A stretch of DNA of 64,000 nt from Limnanthes douglasii subsp. nivea. Its lineage: Eukaryota > Streptophyta > Magnoliopsida > Brassicales > Limnanthaceae. Shown here piece after piece: positions 46,621 through 58,900 of the stretch (position 1 is its first letter; every line of letters starts with the position of its first letter). The position numbers were made by a program, and so were the translations under genes. Where the stretch lies: contig JAUPFV010000001.1 of NCBI GenBank assembly GCA_036936605.1, forward strand, positions 214,797,530 through 214,861,529. Reading direction: 5' to 3'. The notes under the pieces are model-generated. The model did no database searches. It was not told where the DNA came from and saw only the letters and a list, made by a program, of their open reading frames with translations.

Positions 46621-47099
46621 ATTAACCCTCTAAATCTACAATTCATAGATGTAATATCCTCGTGTAAATCTCTCAAAACAAACCAAACTTATTTTTTTTA
46701 AACACATTGACAATGTTTGTTTCAAAAATATCTGATATAAAATTCTATTAAGGACAGTGCTTTGGTGTACGCAAACCTAAAGCTCTAGCTTTTGCATTGT
46801 CTGATGGTAAAACTCCACTATTTAAAAAAGATAGATACTTCATGCGCATATAATTATCATCTTTAACATATAACACCTCTCAGTTAAAAATATTTCCCAA
46901 AACCGATAGTATTTCCCTAATTATTACCAAAGGATTCTCCTTTTCATAACAAAACTTTGCTAAAACATTTGCTACTACATTTTATAAACTTGGAACTTAT
47001 TCATATGTAACTTTAAAAAAATTTGCATCTACTTCATAATGTTCAAATGCCTTATTATCTTCTTTTGTTTTGTTTGGATAATTATTTGAGAATGCCTAA

Positions 47100-47960
47100 T
47101 TAGTAACTATGAATTAGAAAGTAAACGAATAACCTTTGGTCAACAAATATGAGATAACCTCATTCGAGTCAATATTGCTTCGTATTCAACTTCATTATTG
47201 GTAGCAACAAATTTGAATTTAATGGCTTGCTTAACGTAATCCTTTTTTGGAATCTTCAAAACAGTACCAATACCAATACCACTTACTCTCGAAGCACCAT
47301 CGGCTCGAACAACCCATTCAACATTTGTTAATTCAACTCTATTCGGCTCTTCTTCTTTCATATCAACTCTTATTCCTAAAATTCACTAATGAGATTAATA
47401 AAATCTTGATCTTTTATTGCTAGTCTTGGCTCGAATTGTATCTCATAGTCACCTAATTTGATCGACCACCTCGTTAAACGTCCACTAAACATATATTTTT
47501 GAAGCACATTTTTTGAAGGAAAAGACGTTGGCATAATTATCACATGAACTTATAAATAAGGTCGGAAGTTTTTGTAGCTACAACTAAACCAAGAGTCAAA
47601 TTCTCCAAGTTTAGGTATATGGTTTCAACATCAACCAACATATTTCTCACATAATATACCAACATTTAAATTATATTGTCATCTCGAATGTGAACAACAC
47701 TAACACTGAAAATTGAAACTTGATAAACACAAATACAAAGATTATCCCTGTTTTCATGTCAGAAACATTTCTGGTGATGTAAATACTCATTCAGTTCATT
47801 AAATACCACATTGAACTTATCATCCTAAGGAAATATATTTCTAGAATACCAAAAAATAAATAGCTTATATCCGAAACTTTTAAAATGAATATTGACAATA
47901 CCGCCACCCTACGTGTTTAAATTTTGAACTTCCTTAATAGACTTTTGTGGAGACATTGCT
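47100..47960 (-). pseudogene. RNase H and second RNase H of the old gypsy element
   Basis: The 73-codon frame at 47,140-47,361 reads EWVVRADGASRVSGIGIGTV and ATNNEVEYEAILTRMRL, the archaeal-type second RNase H that Tat-lineage elements have after their own RNase H. Its Asp (ADGAS) and Glu (VEYEA) are kept. Upstream, around 47,420-47,500, the end of the first RNase H is readable as SGRLTRWSIKLGDYEIQFEP. Confidence 0.8.
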
Positions 47961-48620
47961 TTCAACTCTTTCAACTGACACAGATTGGCTTTAATTAATT
48001 TTTTACTTAACCCAGAAAATTTCTAGATTTTACGCAGAATGAACATTTTAACGGATTCAACTTCAAATTATAATTACTCAAATTATTGAAGGTTTCAAAT
48101 AATGTTGACACGTGATCACTTGCTTCTTTGTGTTTTTATTATCATGTCATCTATGTAAGCCCTAATATCTGTCTATCTGCTTGGAAAAATATGATTCACA
48201 AGCATCTAATACATAGCTCGAGCATTTTTCAAACCAAATGACATCACTTTATAATAATATAATCCATTTTTCATTCTAAAAGTAGTATTTTATTCATCAT
48301 TTAGGTGCATCTTAATCTGATTATATCCTGAATACACATCCATGTATGACAAATACTCATGACCAACTGTTGCATCCACAAGTTGATCAATTCTTGGCTA
48401 TAGGAAAGCACCATTCGGACAAGCACGATTTAGATCAGTAAAATCAACGTACATCATCCATTTTCTATTTTTATTTTTAACCAACACTAGATATTTCCAA
48501 CCAAGTAGGATTTTTTAATTCTCGGATATGTCGTACTTTTAATAACATATTAACTTTCTTAACCTAGGACTTTTCCACTAAACAATATCTCATTTTATTT
48601 AAGATTGGCCTTATCCTCTT
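47960..48620 (-). pseudogene. Reverse transcriptase of the old gypsy element
   Basis: The minus strand reads VKNKNRKWMMYVDFTDLNRA (about 48,420-48,480), then PRIDQLVDATVGHEYLSYMD, VYSGYNQIKMHLNDE, YYKVMSFGLKNA and YIDDMI (about 48,140-48,156). The catalytic YIDD box is intact, but stops interrupt the frame at several points. Confidence 0.85.
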
Positions 48621-49089
48621 ATCAGCAGCTACCTTATGAAAGACAATCGACCTGCTCACTCCCGTTATATAAAACTACTACATAAAAAACATTCATATTT
48701 ATTTTCAAACAAGCTATTAACTCTTTGTTGAATCATTATCTAAACGTCCACCAATCTTAACAACTTTACAGTCGGCTATAACCAAATCTACTACTTTATT
48801 CATTGAATTTATTTTATATGAATCTTCGCATGGATCATCTACCCCACCTTCCTTAACCTCTAAGGTTTCATTAATTTCAACCATCCATACATCCTTTGAT
48901 GAATCATGTGGTTGTTGTGTGATAATATTCGTATGTGACAATGACAAAGAATAACATTCTTTTGTTGTCCTTTGGCTCCCTCTAATAACCCTAATTTTCC
49001 ATCTTACAAAGATCTTAACATACTAAAGGTAAAATGATACTCCAGCCTTCATCCTATACTACAAGGTCACCCTAAAATTGCATTGTAAG

Positions 49090-50900
49090 AACTTTGAGCA
49101 TAAAAAATTATATAAAATATAGTAAACATCTTCTATGTTCCATATATTCTAAAGATACCGTTGAATCAACTTCTCCGACACATTTTGGACGATCGTCTAG
49201 TGAAACTTACCAAATCCAGCTTATTTTTTTTAAACGGTGCAATATGAGTCATTTGATCATAACCTCTTTTTGTAAAAGGAGTTGACTAAAGTCCCAGTCT
49301 CAATAATCACTCATATATAATCCTCATCAGTCTTTGAAGTCACCAAAAACGTATATTCATATGGTGTAACTAATCCTCTTAAATCATCATCACTGGATGA
49401 CAGTGTTAAGGCGGGATTCCTATTTAGATGCATAGATGACTCGTCGATAGATGAACTTCCAAAACAGTTATGTACTTTTTTCTTGATAAATGTGTCACCC
49501 CAAACAAATTGTCTCTCTTAGAAATTGTATAAAGCTCATATTTTTAGTTTGTTGTTATTTTAGAATGTCTCATGTAGTTTTTCCATCTCTCTTCTCACTT
49601 TTTCTTCTTTTAATAAACTCAACAAGCTCACCATTATCTATCAACTAAAAAAATCTCTCATTGAATGACCATGGTCCTTATGATAAGTATAATAATATAT
49701 CTTTTTTCTTCCATTAATTGGTTTGAATATTGCTCTTGGTACATGATACTTTAACTTGTCCCATGTTATATCATAATCCGTATCAATTAGTACATTGAAT
49801 GAAGTGAACCTTTTATTTGAAGTGTCATAATAAGAATCATAAGGTCGACTTACTGGTTCTCTGACAATATCTAAAATCCTACTAGCTTTATTTATTTTAT
49901 TTTATTAAGTATCCAATATTTTATCTCATACTTAAGCTTGCATAACCCCTCCTCTGTTTTCATCTTCCATCTTAATAAATATCTTCATCTTTATCTTTCC
50001 AGAGACAACCCCTTCTTGAACGTTGTCAAATCTAATTATTTTTTACATTCTTTCATCATATTCATATTTTAAACAAATTGTTGAACACAACATCTTAATG
50101 ACTCATCAGTATTCTGAAAATGTCATAATATGATCATCATCACATTTAATTTCTTTGTTAAAAATGAACTGACTCATAAATGACTTATACAAATCTTTAA
50201 AAATGTAAATTGAACCCGACGGGAGGTTATTTAACTAAGCTAAAACATTTCCTTTAAAATCCATGTCAAAATCTCGATAAATGAAAATATCGTCTAGAAT
50301 GAACCCCAACATAATATCACAAAATTGTTGAAGATGATATTCAGGATCTCTGGTCCCATCATATTTCTCCATAATGTATGGATCAAACTTATTTGGTAAT
50401 TTCTCTCAAGAATCATTTGAGTCAATGGATGTTTCACCAAAATGTATTTCGTTAACTTAGGTATTTTAACTACCTTCTGATAACCAACTTACATTTTCCC
50501 TTATCATTTTTCTTTTTAGACGATGTTTTGTTATAAGACTGTTCAACCTTGTTATCATCTTTTTGTTTATTTGAAACATTTTTATTTTTATAAATTCACT
50601 CATATTTATTAAAATTTATATTCATATTCACGTTTTTTCTTGAAGTAATTTTTTCTGTTATCAACTGCAAAGTTCTACTCATCTCCAAACTATTTTTTCT
50701 CATTATCTCATAGGTTTTGTAACATGTTGGACTTATATTGTTTCGACCGTAACTCGTTCATTTGTACATATAAATCATGAAATAAAGAATTCAACATATT
50801 ACCTTCAACTTTCATTAGTAATTGTTGGAAAGATCTCACATCTACTATTTTTTCTCGTCGTCGCAACACATAACCGACGGATTGAAACAACATTCACTAG
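49090..50900 (-). pseudogene. gag and protease region of the old gypsy element
   Basis: The gag core is legible on the minus strand: YGGTRDPEYHLQQF (about 50,350), DIFIYRDFDMDFKGNVLA and LPSGSIYIFKDLYKSFMSQF (about 50,165-50,230). A zinc knuckle relic, YTYHKDHGHSMRDFF, with its first Cys changed, lies at about 49,650-49,700. The 5' end of gag has a frame at 50,708-50,893. The protease is not clearly readable. The frame at 48,717-48,947 is probably the protease-RT linker. Confidence 0.7.
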
Positions 50901-51090
50901 ACGTCCTTGTACAATATTACTTTCTCAAAATGGTGACGCTTTCCTAGAAGTTTCTGGTATTGTATATGAAATTTTTTGCACTTTAATTTTCATACAAGCT
51001 CGCAAATATTCACATTCTTTGAAATTCATGTAGTTAATCCACGAATGAGATGTCCAGACGATCCTCTATCAACTCATGACTTAGTCATCA

Positions 51091-51104
51091 CCATTGGTTA
51101 CCAA
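51091..51104 (-). other. Primer-binding site candidate of the old gypsy element
   Basis: On the minus strand TTGGTAACCAATGG follows the LTR end, parallel in position and start to TTGGTGACCACAATGG in the nested element. Confidence 0.45.
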
Positions 51105-51860
51105 CAAAACTTTTTAAATATTTTTCCATATATGGTGTCAAAAATGATGAAAGAAAACCTTTGTCAAGTACATGTCAACTTGATTAAGACTAGAAAGTTT
51201 CAAGAGTTTAGAGAAAATTAAGTATTTTGTATATTTATCAATCAATCGAACCTTATTCGTGATGGTTAAATTATTATTTATAGAAATCAGAGATCCTAAA
51301 TAGTCAAGATGGATGACACATGTATCTTATGACACATAGAGGCCATCCATTATAATAATTACATATTTACCCATTAACCATCATGGAAAAACTAGTATAT
51401 TAAATCATCTGGTTTGAACCTTCTACAACCTTGTTTTATTTAGACGTGTCTTAAGTGTTTTTCATAATTTACTTCTTATTGAAGATATTATTTACCCAAT
51501 CTATGTTATGTCATTAACATTGCCTACTTCTTAAAAAATCTTTTTTCCATCTTTCTTATCTAGTTTCCATCTTATATATCGTTTAATTATTTGTTGATGT
51601 TAATTATCGTGCATCATCCAAATAAAAATATATATTACATCATATAACTCATTCAAGTATTAAACACGCATCATCCTAATTGGTCATAGTGATAATGTAG
51701 ATGATGTTTTTACCTGGTCATTGTCCAATGCAAACCAAAGTGTCGGCTATAACATATTTTTCTTTGATCAATATGTTGGTTTTACTCTTTAACCCACACT
51801 TTTACCTTTATTCTTACACATGCCATGAATCATTATCTTTTGTTACCTTTCCAAATAAAA
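51105..51860 (-). repeat. 5' LTR of the old gypsy element
   Basis: Aligned with 34,169-34,710. The left edge is set by the primer-site candidate and the right edge is approximate, since homology fades after CATGAAT near 51,830. Confidence 0.65.
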
Positions 51861-52589
51861 ATAATAATGTTCCAATCTCGTAAAGCTTTATAAAAAATAT
51901 TTAATTATATTTATCAAATCCATAAATTTAAATTTAGTACTTAACTTAATTTAAGTGGGTATTAAAATATATATTTTATATAAAATAAATAAAAGCACAC
52001 TATTTTTGAAATTTAAAATCAATGAATTAATTAAATACAGTGTATATGTTTAATTTAAATATCGAAGGGAACAATAAATATAAAACTAACTTCATTAAAA
52101 TAATATTTATCTCGCTAATTTATGATTTTAAAGTTATGTTATTTTTTACATATTGGCTATAGAGATAAGTTTCATTGTATGGAGATACAATGAATATCTA
52201 TTGACGTGTTAGATTATTTGTGAAGTGTAGTTTAGTTTTTTAATTAAAAATATGATTTATTATATTTTGAATTAATAACTTGGGTCATGTTATTGGAGAA
52301 TATATATAATTATGTGTTTTAAATTTTTGTTGAAGATGAAAATAAGATTTTAGTATGAGAAATATGATATATAAATGTTTTGAGTTAATAATTACGGATT
52401 TGATGAAGTTATTTATGATGAGATGGATCAAATCATGCATAATAACATATTAAAATTGACTCTTCTACCTTCTTGATGTAAATCATTGAGAAACATATAG
52501 ACACTAAAAATAATTAAAAAAATGGATTGTACAATAAATAGGTATAAAACAAAATTTGTTATTCAACGTTTTAGGCAAAAACAAAGAAT
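51861..52589. other. AT-rich intergenic DNA
   Basis: No recognisable feature; possibly the eroded 5' part of the copia remnant that follows. Confidence 0.35.
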
Positions 52590-53690
52590 TTAGTTTATTT
52601 ATACTTATGCTCATATTGCTAGGATTTTTACTATTATGTTGTTGATAAAACTTACAGTTGTATACAATATTGTAGTTCATCAATTGAAAGTGAAAACTGC
52701 TTTTTTGAATGGTGATTTACATGAGGATATTTATGTGAAATAATCGAAAGGTTTTGTTATGCCTAGTTATGAAAAACATATGTGCAAGTTGAAGAAATCA
52801 TTGTATGGTCTGAAATAAGCACCAAAGGATTGGCATAAAAAATTGATAATATAGTTTAATTTAATGGTTTTCTTCTTAACCAATCAGAAAAGTGCGTATA
52901 TAGCAAGTTTGATACTTTTGTAAAGGAGTTATAATTTGTTTATATGTGGATTACATGTTTATTTTTGGTACTGACCAAAATCAAGTTAATCGAACCAATG
53001 AATTATTATCATGTAATTCGGAGATGAAGGACTTGGGGTAGGTTGAAATTATTATTGGTATAGGGATCAAGCGAAAGAGCAGTAGTATTTCAATTTCTCA
53101 ATCTCATTATATTGAGAAGATTGAATCAATTTAATTTCTAGGTTTGTTCTCAAGTTAGCATTCCTATTGATTATAGTCTTAAGTTTATACCTTATAAAGT
53201 TGTTGTAGTATCTCAAATTGATTACTCAAGATCTATTGGTTGTCTTACATATTCTATGACTAGCAATAGGCCATATATCTTGTTGGAAGGCTAAAATATA
53301 CTAGTAATCCTAGTTCACATCATTTACAAGCTTTAAACCGAGTATTTAAGTATTTAAGAGGAACCATAGATTATGGTTTGATTTATACTGAATTATCTTC
53401 AGTTCTTGAAACTTTTTGGATGGGTATTCCTTCTTGGAAAAATTGTTATCTCTTAGGCATCAAATAAACAAAGTTGTATTACTGAATCCAACAATGTAAC
53501 CTGAGTTTATGGTATTAGCAACGGCTAATAAAGAAGTTGAGTAGTTAAGAAAACTGATTTATGAAAATCTATTATGGTATAAACCAATATCACTATATAT
53601 ATTAAATGTGATCGTGAAGCTATTTTGGCTAATCTTTATAGACAAGTGTATAAATTTAAAATCTATATATTATAACACATTAGTATTTTT
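52590..53690 (+). mobile_element. Ty1/copia remnant: RT and RNase H
   Basis: Legible copia motifs are VKTAFLNGDLHEDIYVK and CKLKKSLYGLK, stop, APKDWH (about 52,690-52,835), then LATANKEVE, stop, LRKLIYENLLWY (about 53,515-53,580), the end of the RNase H domain. Stops are numerous. Gag, protease and integrase are not seen. Confidence 0.85.
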
Positions 53691-53698
53691 ATCCTAAT

Positions 53699-54095
53699 AT
53701 ATGTGTTTAGGCATGCAAGTTGAGAAGGTTTAAGTTTATATTCTTAATAGTTATTTTTAAAATTCATATGCACGTGTGAGAGTAAAATAGCTGTTTATTT
53801 CAAAGAAGTTTAGTCGGTCCAATGAGCTAGGACTTCGCTTAAATATGCTTAAAATGATTTAAACACAAAGCTAGTAAAATGTAGTGCCAAGTTACAACAT
53901 TTGAGAATGTCAATGCATGTGTATATTATTCAACATATATTCATTGTGAATAATAAAAGTTGAATCTGTAATTACACCTTGATATATGTTTATTTGAAAT
54001 GTGTAATATACTAACTTGAAATTCAATCATCACGATATTTCATTCATACATGATTTTTTTGTTTGTTGTGGTTTATTTAGTTAGTTAAGGATTAC
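53699..54095 (+). repeat. Direct repeat copy 1: copia LTR or 3' region
   Basis: Aligns with 56,338-56,711: TATGTGTTxAGxC, TGAGAATGxxAAT, AATGTGTAATATACTAA, TTCAAT-like CAATCATC and AGTTAxTTAAGGATTAC occur in the same order. Confidence 0.75.
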
Positions 54096-54419
54096 AAAAA
54101 AACTTGGAAGAATTATTAGATATTTTAGTGCAATTAGATTAATAAGTTGAACAATGTAATCATAATATTACATCAAACAAGTCAGGACAATGCGAAGTGG
54201 ACGGTTGACCAATGTAATCATAATATTACATAAAAATAATTTGATTAAAAATCTACGTACTGATAGAAAATGTGAGTACTAGTATCTAATATATTTTAAA
54301 TCTACTAGTATAATACATCAAACTACAACTCCTTATAAACTAAAAAAAATGGTATAGTATAAATGAATTATATTACTTGGAAAAAAATGTTAATTTTTTG
54401 TTATCCCATTTTTGTTTAG

Positions 54420-56214
54420 GTGAAGGATTTTGAGGTAATGTTACGTTAACAGACGAGTAAATTCCAGTGAAAGGTAATAAGATTAAACCATATAAACTTT
54501 TATATAAAAATCCATCAACATTGAATTTTCTGAGAGTTTAGGGTAGTAGAATGGGTAAAAGAGGTATAGATTGTATCTTCATTTGATATGACGAACATTC
54601 CTCTGCGTATATGTTATATGTGTTAGAATCTAATGACTATATGTCTATGAACACACTTATAGAGTCAAGAGATTCAATAATTGATGAAGAAAGTTTTTCA
54701 TATATACCTAAACCAATAGACATGATTCAAAATTCTTTTCATAGGAATTTAGTACAAGCTGAAGATATATCTCATGGTACTATTTTTGTACTTGAACCGT
54801 TTGAACGAATGATAAACACTATAGCTAGAAAATCAAAATCTTTTGGATATGAATTTTAACTTTATTTGGTTGGAATGTTAGATGATATGGTTGGGTATCA
54901 GTATCATGTATAATAATACATGAGAATTTATTGATTTAACTCATAGCTGTAAATCATTGGAAAATAGATGGATATTCAGAAGAAAATTAAAAGTGGATGG
55001 TAACATAGAAATGTATAAAGCTAGATTGGTTATTCAAGGTTTAAACAAAAAGAAATGATTGACTTCTTTAATACTTATGCTCTTGTTGCTAAGGTTTCTA
55101 CTATTAGGTTGTTGATAGAATTTATAGTTGTACCCCTAAGTTCATCAAATGGATGTGAAAAATACATTAATGAATGGTGATTTAGATGAGTACATTTATA
55201 TGAAACAACCACAAGGTTTTGCTATCCATGGTTATAAAAACAAGGTGTGCAAGTTGACCAAATAATTGTATGTTTTAAAACAAGCACCAAAGGATCGGCA
55301 TCAATAATTTTATAATGTGATTTTGTCTAATGGGGTTCTTCTTAACCAACCAGGCAAGTGTGTATATAGAAAGCTTGATGCTTTTAGTAAAGGATTTATA
55401 AAAAACATTAATGTGCATAACATGTTGATTTTTTAAACTGAAAAAATTCAAGTTGATGAAACCAAGACTATTTGAATTTCCTAATCTCATTATATTAAGA
55501 AGAGATTGGATAAATTTAACTTCAAGTATTTTCCTCCAATTAGCATTCTTATAGATAATAGTCTTAAGTTTCTACCTTATAAAGTTATTGCGGTATCTCA
55601 ACTTGAATACGTAAGAGCAGTTATGGGTAGTCTTATGTATTCCATGACTAGCATTAGGCCAAATATTCCCTATGTTGTTAGGAGGCTTTGTAAATATACT
55701 ATGGATCATTCAGTTTGATTATGGTTTGATGTATACCGGATTTCCTTCAATTTTTTAAAGGTATTCATATGTGATTTATATATCCAATATGGAAGATCAT
55801 TCTTCCAAGAGTGGATGAATATATATTTTTGGGAGAGGTTTTATCTATTGGGCATCAAATAGACATAGTTGCATAAGTGACTTAACAAAGGAATCTAAGT
55901 TTTTGGTATTAGAAACGGTTAGTAAAGAAGATTAGTGGCTAAGAAATCTGATTTATAAAATATCATTGTCGCCTAAACCGATATTACCTATATTTATCAG
56001 AAGTGACAATGATCCTACATTGGCTAATGTATATAGACTGATGTACAAAGGCGGGTCTAGACACTTAGGTGTAATACACAATATGATTCATGAGCGCATT
56101 ATGCATGGTGTCACATCAGTAGATTTAGTGAAAACTCAATATAATTTAGTCGATCATTTAACCAAAGGGTTAAAAAAAGATCTAGTGGATAAGTCGGTTA
56201 TGGGATGGGATTAA
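54420..56214 (+). mobile_element. Second Ty1/copia remnant: RT and RNase H
   Basis: It shows the copia RT motifs TLMNGDLDEYIYMKQPQGF and VCKLTK, stop, LYVLKQAPKD (about 55,165-55,290) and an RNase H end open for 82 codons (55,966-56,214): IFIRSDNDPTLANVYR, GGSRHLGVIHNMIHERI, YNLVDHLTKGLKKD. The last matches the usual N.ADHLTKGL pattern at the C-terminus of copia pol. It differs from the upstream remnant by only moderate divergence, so the two are copies of one family. Confidence 0.85.
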
Positions 56215-56337
56215 AGTTCATCTAAATATCTCATGTTGAGATACCTAATTCCCACCCACCATGACATTAGATGTTAAATTCAATATAAAAATCTTAACAT
56301 CTAGAGATTAAAAGACATTAACAGTATCATCCCAAGG

Positions 56338-56711
56338 TATGTGTTCAGACCTACACGTTGAGGAGGTTGAAGATTATCTATTTAGTAATGCTTTTGAATA
56401 ATTGTATATGAATCCGCAAGAGTAAACGAGCTACCTATTTGAGCATAAAGTTTAGTTGTTTCAAGGAAAAAAGAATTCAAACACAAGTCTAGTAAAAAAT
56501 ATTGTCAAGTAAGAAAATTTGAGAATGGAAATTTATATGTATACTATTTTTATGTATTCGCTGTGAATAGTAAAGGTTTAATCTATAGGGACACCTTAAC
56601 ATTCAAATATTTTAAATGTGTAATATACTAATTTCAAATTCAATCATCGTGATATTTATTTGCGTATGAAATTGATGTTTGTTGATTTTGTTTTAGTTAA
56701 TTAAGGATTAC
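56338..56711 (+). repeat. Direct repeat copy 2: copia LTR or 3' region
   Basis: Partner of 53,699-54,095. Both copies come directly after a copia RNase H, so they are LTRs or shared 3' untranslated sequence plus LTR. Confidence 0.75.
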
Positions 56712-58900
56712 ATTAATCGGAACATTCCATCAAATAATTCGGGAGAGTTCAGAAGGCACGGTTGTTTGGGTTTATTGTGATTCTCGGTATAAAACAGGTT
56801 CAAAGGGTCGACAACCCCTAGCTGAGGTTAGGATGAAAATATTTTATTATTGAAGACTTTTCTTATTCATAAATTTCTTTTAATTTGATTTTTTGAAATT
56901 AATCTTGGTTTTGGACACAACTATATTCCCATTTTTTGACAGAGTTATAAAACGGTTTCTTACAGTTTTGTTTTTAGTTAATTTGTTCATTTTTCTGGTT
57001 TAGAAAATTATAAAAAAGTTAAGTGTTCCCGATTTCTGATTTTATCTTGTTAAATTTTCTAGAGAAACACTAAATTGTTTCAATATGAAATAATACTTCA
57101 TAATAATAGAGTTATTATCATACATTTTCTAATATAAATGTCATTAACATATAAATTAAGTCAATGTATATTATAATCTTGATCTTATAAATATATAGAT
57201 GATTAAGATGTGGTGATGGACAAACACTTATTAATCGCCTAAGCAAAGTAATATTTGCATAAATCACATGTAGATAATTCAAAATGTCCAAATTTACATA
57301 TGTTTTAGTGTACCAAATAAATTGCCAAATCAATATCTATTGGTAAGTTATTCCTTGAATAAATTTGAACATTCATTGATTATTTTTATAAAACGACCTA
57401 GACGAAAATAATGAAACTTATGCTTATATGTATCACATAAATATGTTCAAATATGATGTAAATGTGACATTAAACATTTAATATTGAATGATTCTATTTA
57501 GTTTAACAAAATGGTAGAATTGGTCCAAATGAAGGCTTTTTATAATAAGATAACTAACATCACATATCATTTAAAAGTGATCAAGAATTAATGTGTGGTG
57601 CGTTGATCCAAATGTTTCATACTTAAAACTATATAAAAAAATCAAATGAATACAAATAATTTCAAAGCTATAAAATTAAGTTTCATATCAATATGCATAA
57701 TCTATATGTATTATTTTTATTATTTATTTATTTATTCTTAATAAATATAAAAAATTAATTTTTTTTTACACATTTGATTTTTCGATTTTTGTTGAGACTA
57801 CTATTTTGGAATGGATCGGTAACGTGATGTATTCATATAAAATGAAAAGTATTGATTATTGAGACTGTAATAACAACCTGTTGCTATTTTTAATTACGAG
57901 TATTCATGATTAAATAAGGATCTTTGAGATGCAAAATATGGCTAGTCGACTAAAGCTGGCCATTCTTCAAGAAACAATTAAGATGTATCTTAATTTGTTT
58001 TCTACCGAGAATACATTTTCCAATAATAGTTTATAACATTAAAAACTTCGGAAATTATAATATAATTGAGATTCACTCGATCAACAAGTTGGTCACAATA
58101 AAATTTAAAGGTATAAACTAGAACATGTAAAAAAACAGAACTTCAATTTAGTCTAAGCTAAAATGTCTTAAAATTGACCTTCGTGATTTGTTTATGTCTC
58201 ATCCATTATCAATTTAGTTTGTTTAAGACCTTCTATTGATAAAGCGAGAAACAAATAATAACATGGCTCATTTAAATCTGTGTGCGCGAAAATGCTAAAT
58301 TCAATAAAAGTGTTAAATAAGCCAAAATGGTGAATGTTTCCTATGACAATAAGAACAAATATAAATATTTAGATACATATCCATAAAGTTCATGTCCAAC
58401 TAAAACAAATAAAAATTCTAAGTATGGAAGAGGAGGGAATATGTCATTGCTATATTTACAGAGGAGGGGACTACGTACCAAGTTGAAGCAATTTTAAATT
58501 TTAGATTAGTGATATAATTAGATGTCATTTAATATGTACTTTTTTAAATATAATAAATTTTTTATGTAATATTTAGAAAAACATATCCATACTTGTATGT
58601 TTACTAATATAAGTTTTTTATGATGATAATTTATTGATATGTGCATTTGGAATATAATTATAATTTTTATAAGTTAATTTTTTGTCACAATAAAGCAGTG
58701 TAATAAATATATTTAATCATAAATTAAAATCTGACCATTTAACGTATCTTTAACACAAGTGGTTGGGTAATATCTCTAAAAAATAATAATTGATAAATTA
58801 GTTGTTAGAATAATTTAAAACTCATTTAATATTTTGATTTTTAGACATATGTTAGATATATTAATTGCAAAGATACCAATAATTTGAAATTTAATGTGAA
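56712..58900. other. AT-rich DNA, nothing recognised
   Basis: Two kilobases without readable coding motif on either strand; may be eroded retroelement. Short open frames such as 57,118-57,333 have no support. Confidence 0.4.

Larger units (their letters stand above)
34169..51860 (-). mobile_element. Old minus-strand gypsy element, split by a younger insertion
   Basis: All parts of a Tat-like Ty3/gypsy element occur in order on the minus strand: 5' LTR (about 51,105-51,860), primer site, gag (50.9-49.6 kb), protease and linker (49.5-48.7), RT (48.6-48.0), RNase H (47.9-47.4), second RNase H (47.36-47.1) and integrase (46.6-45.65). After the nested insertion (36,900-44,161) an antisense gene relic follows on the plus strand (35.2-36.6 kb) and then the 3' LTR (34.17-34.7). 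Every frame is broken by many stops. Without the insertion the element would be about 10.4 kb. Its left edge is lost at the MULE junction. Confidence 0.85.

Noticed and set aside
57118..57333. 71-codon minus-strand frame
   Set aside because: Ile/Tyr/Leu-rich reading of AT-rich DNA with no recognisable feature.
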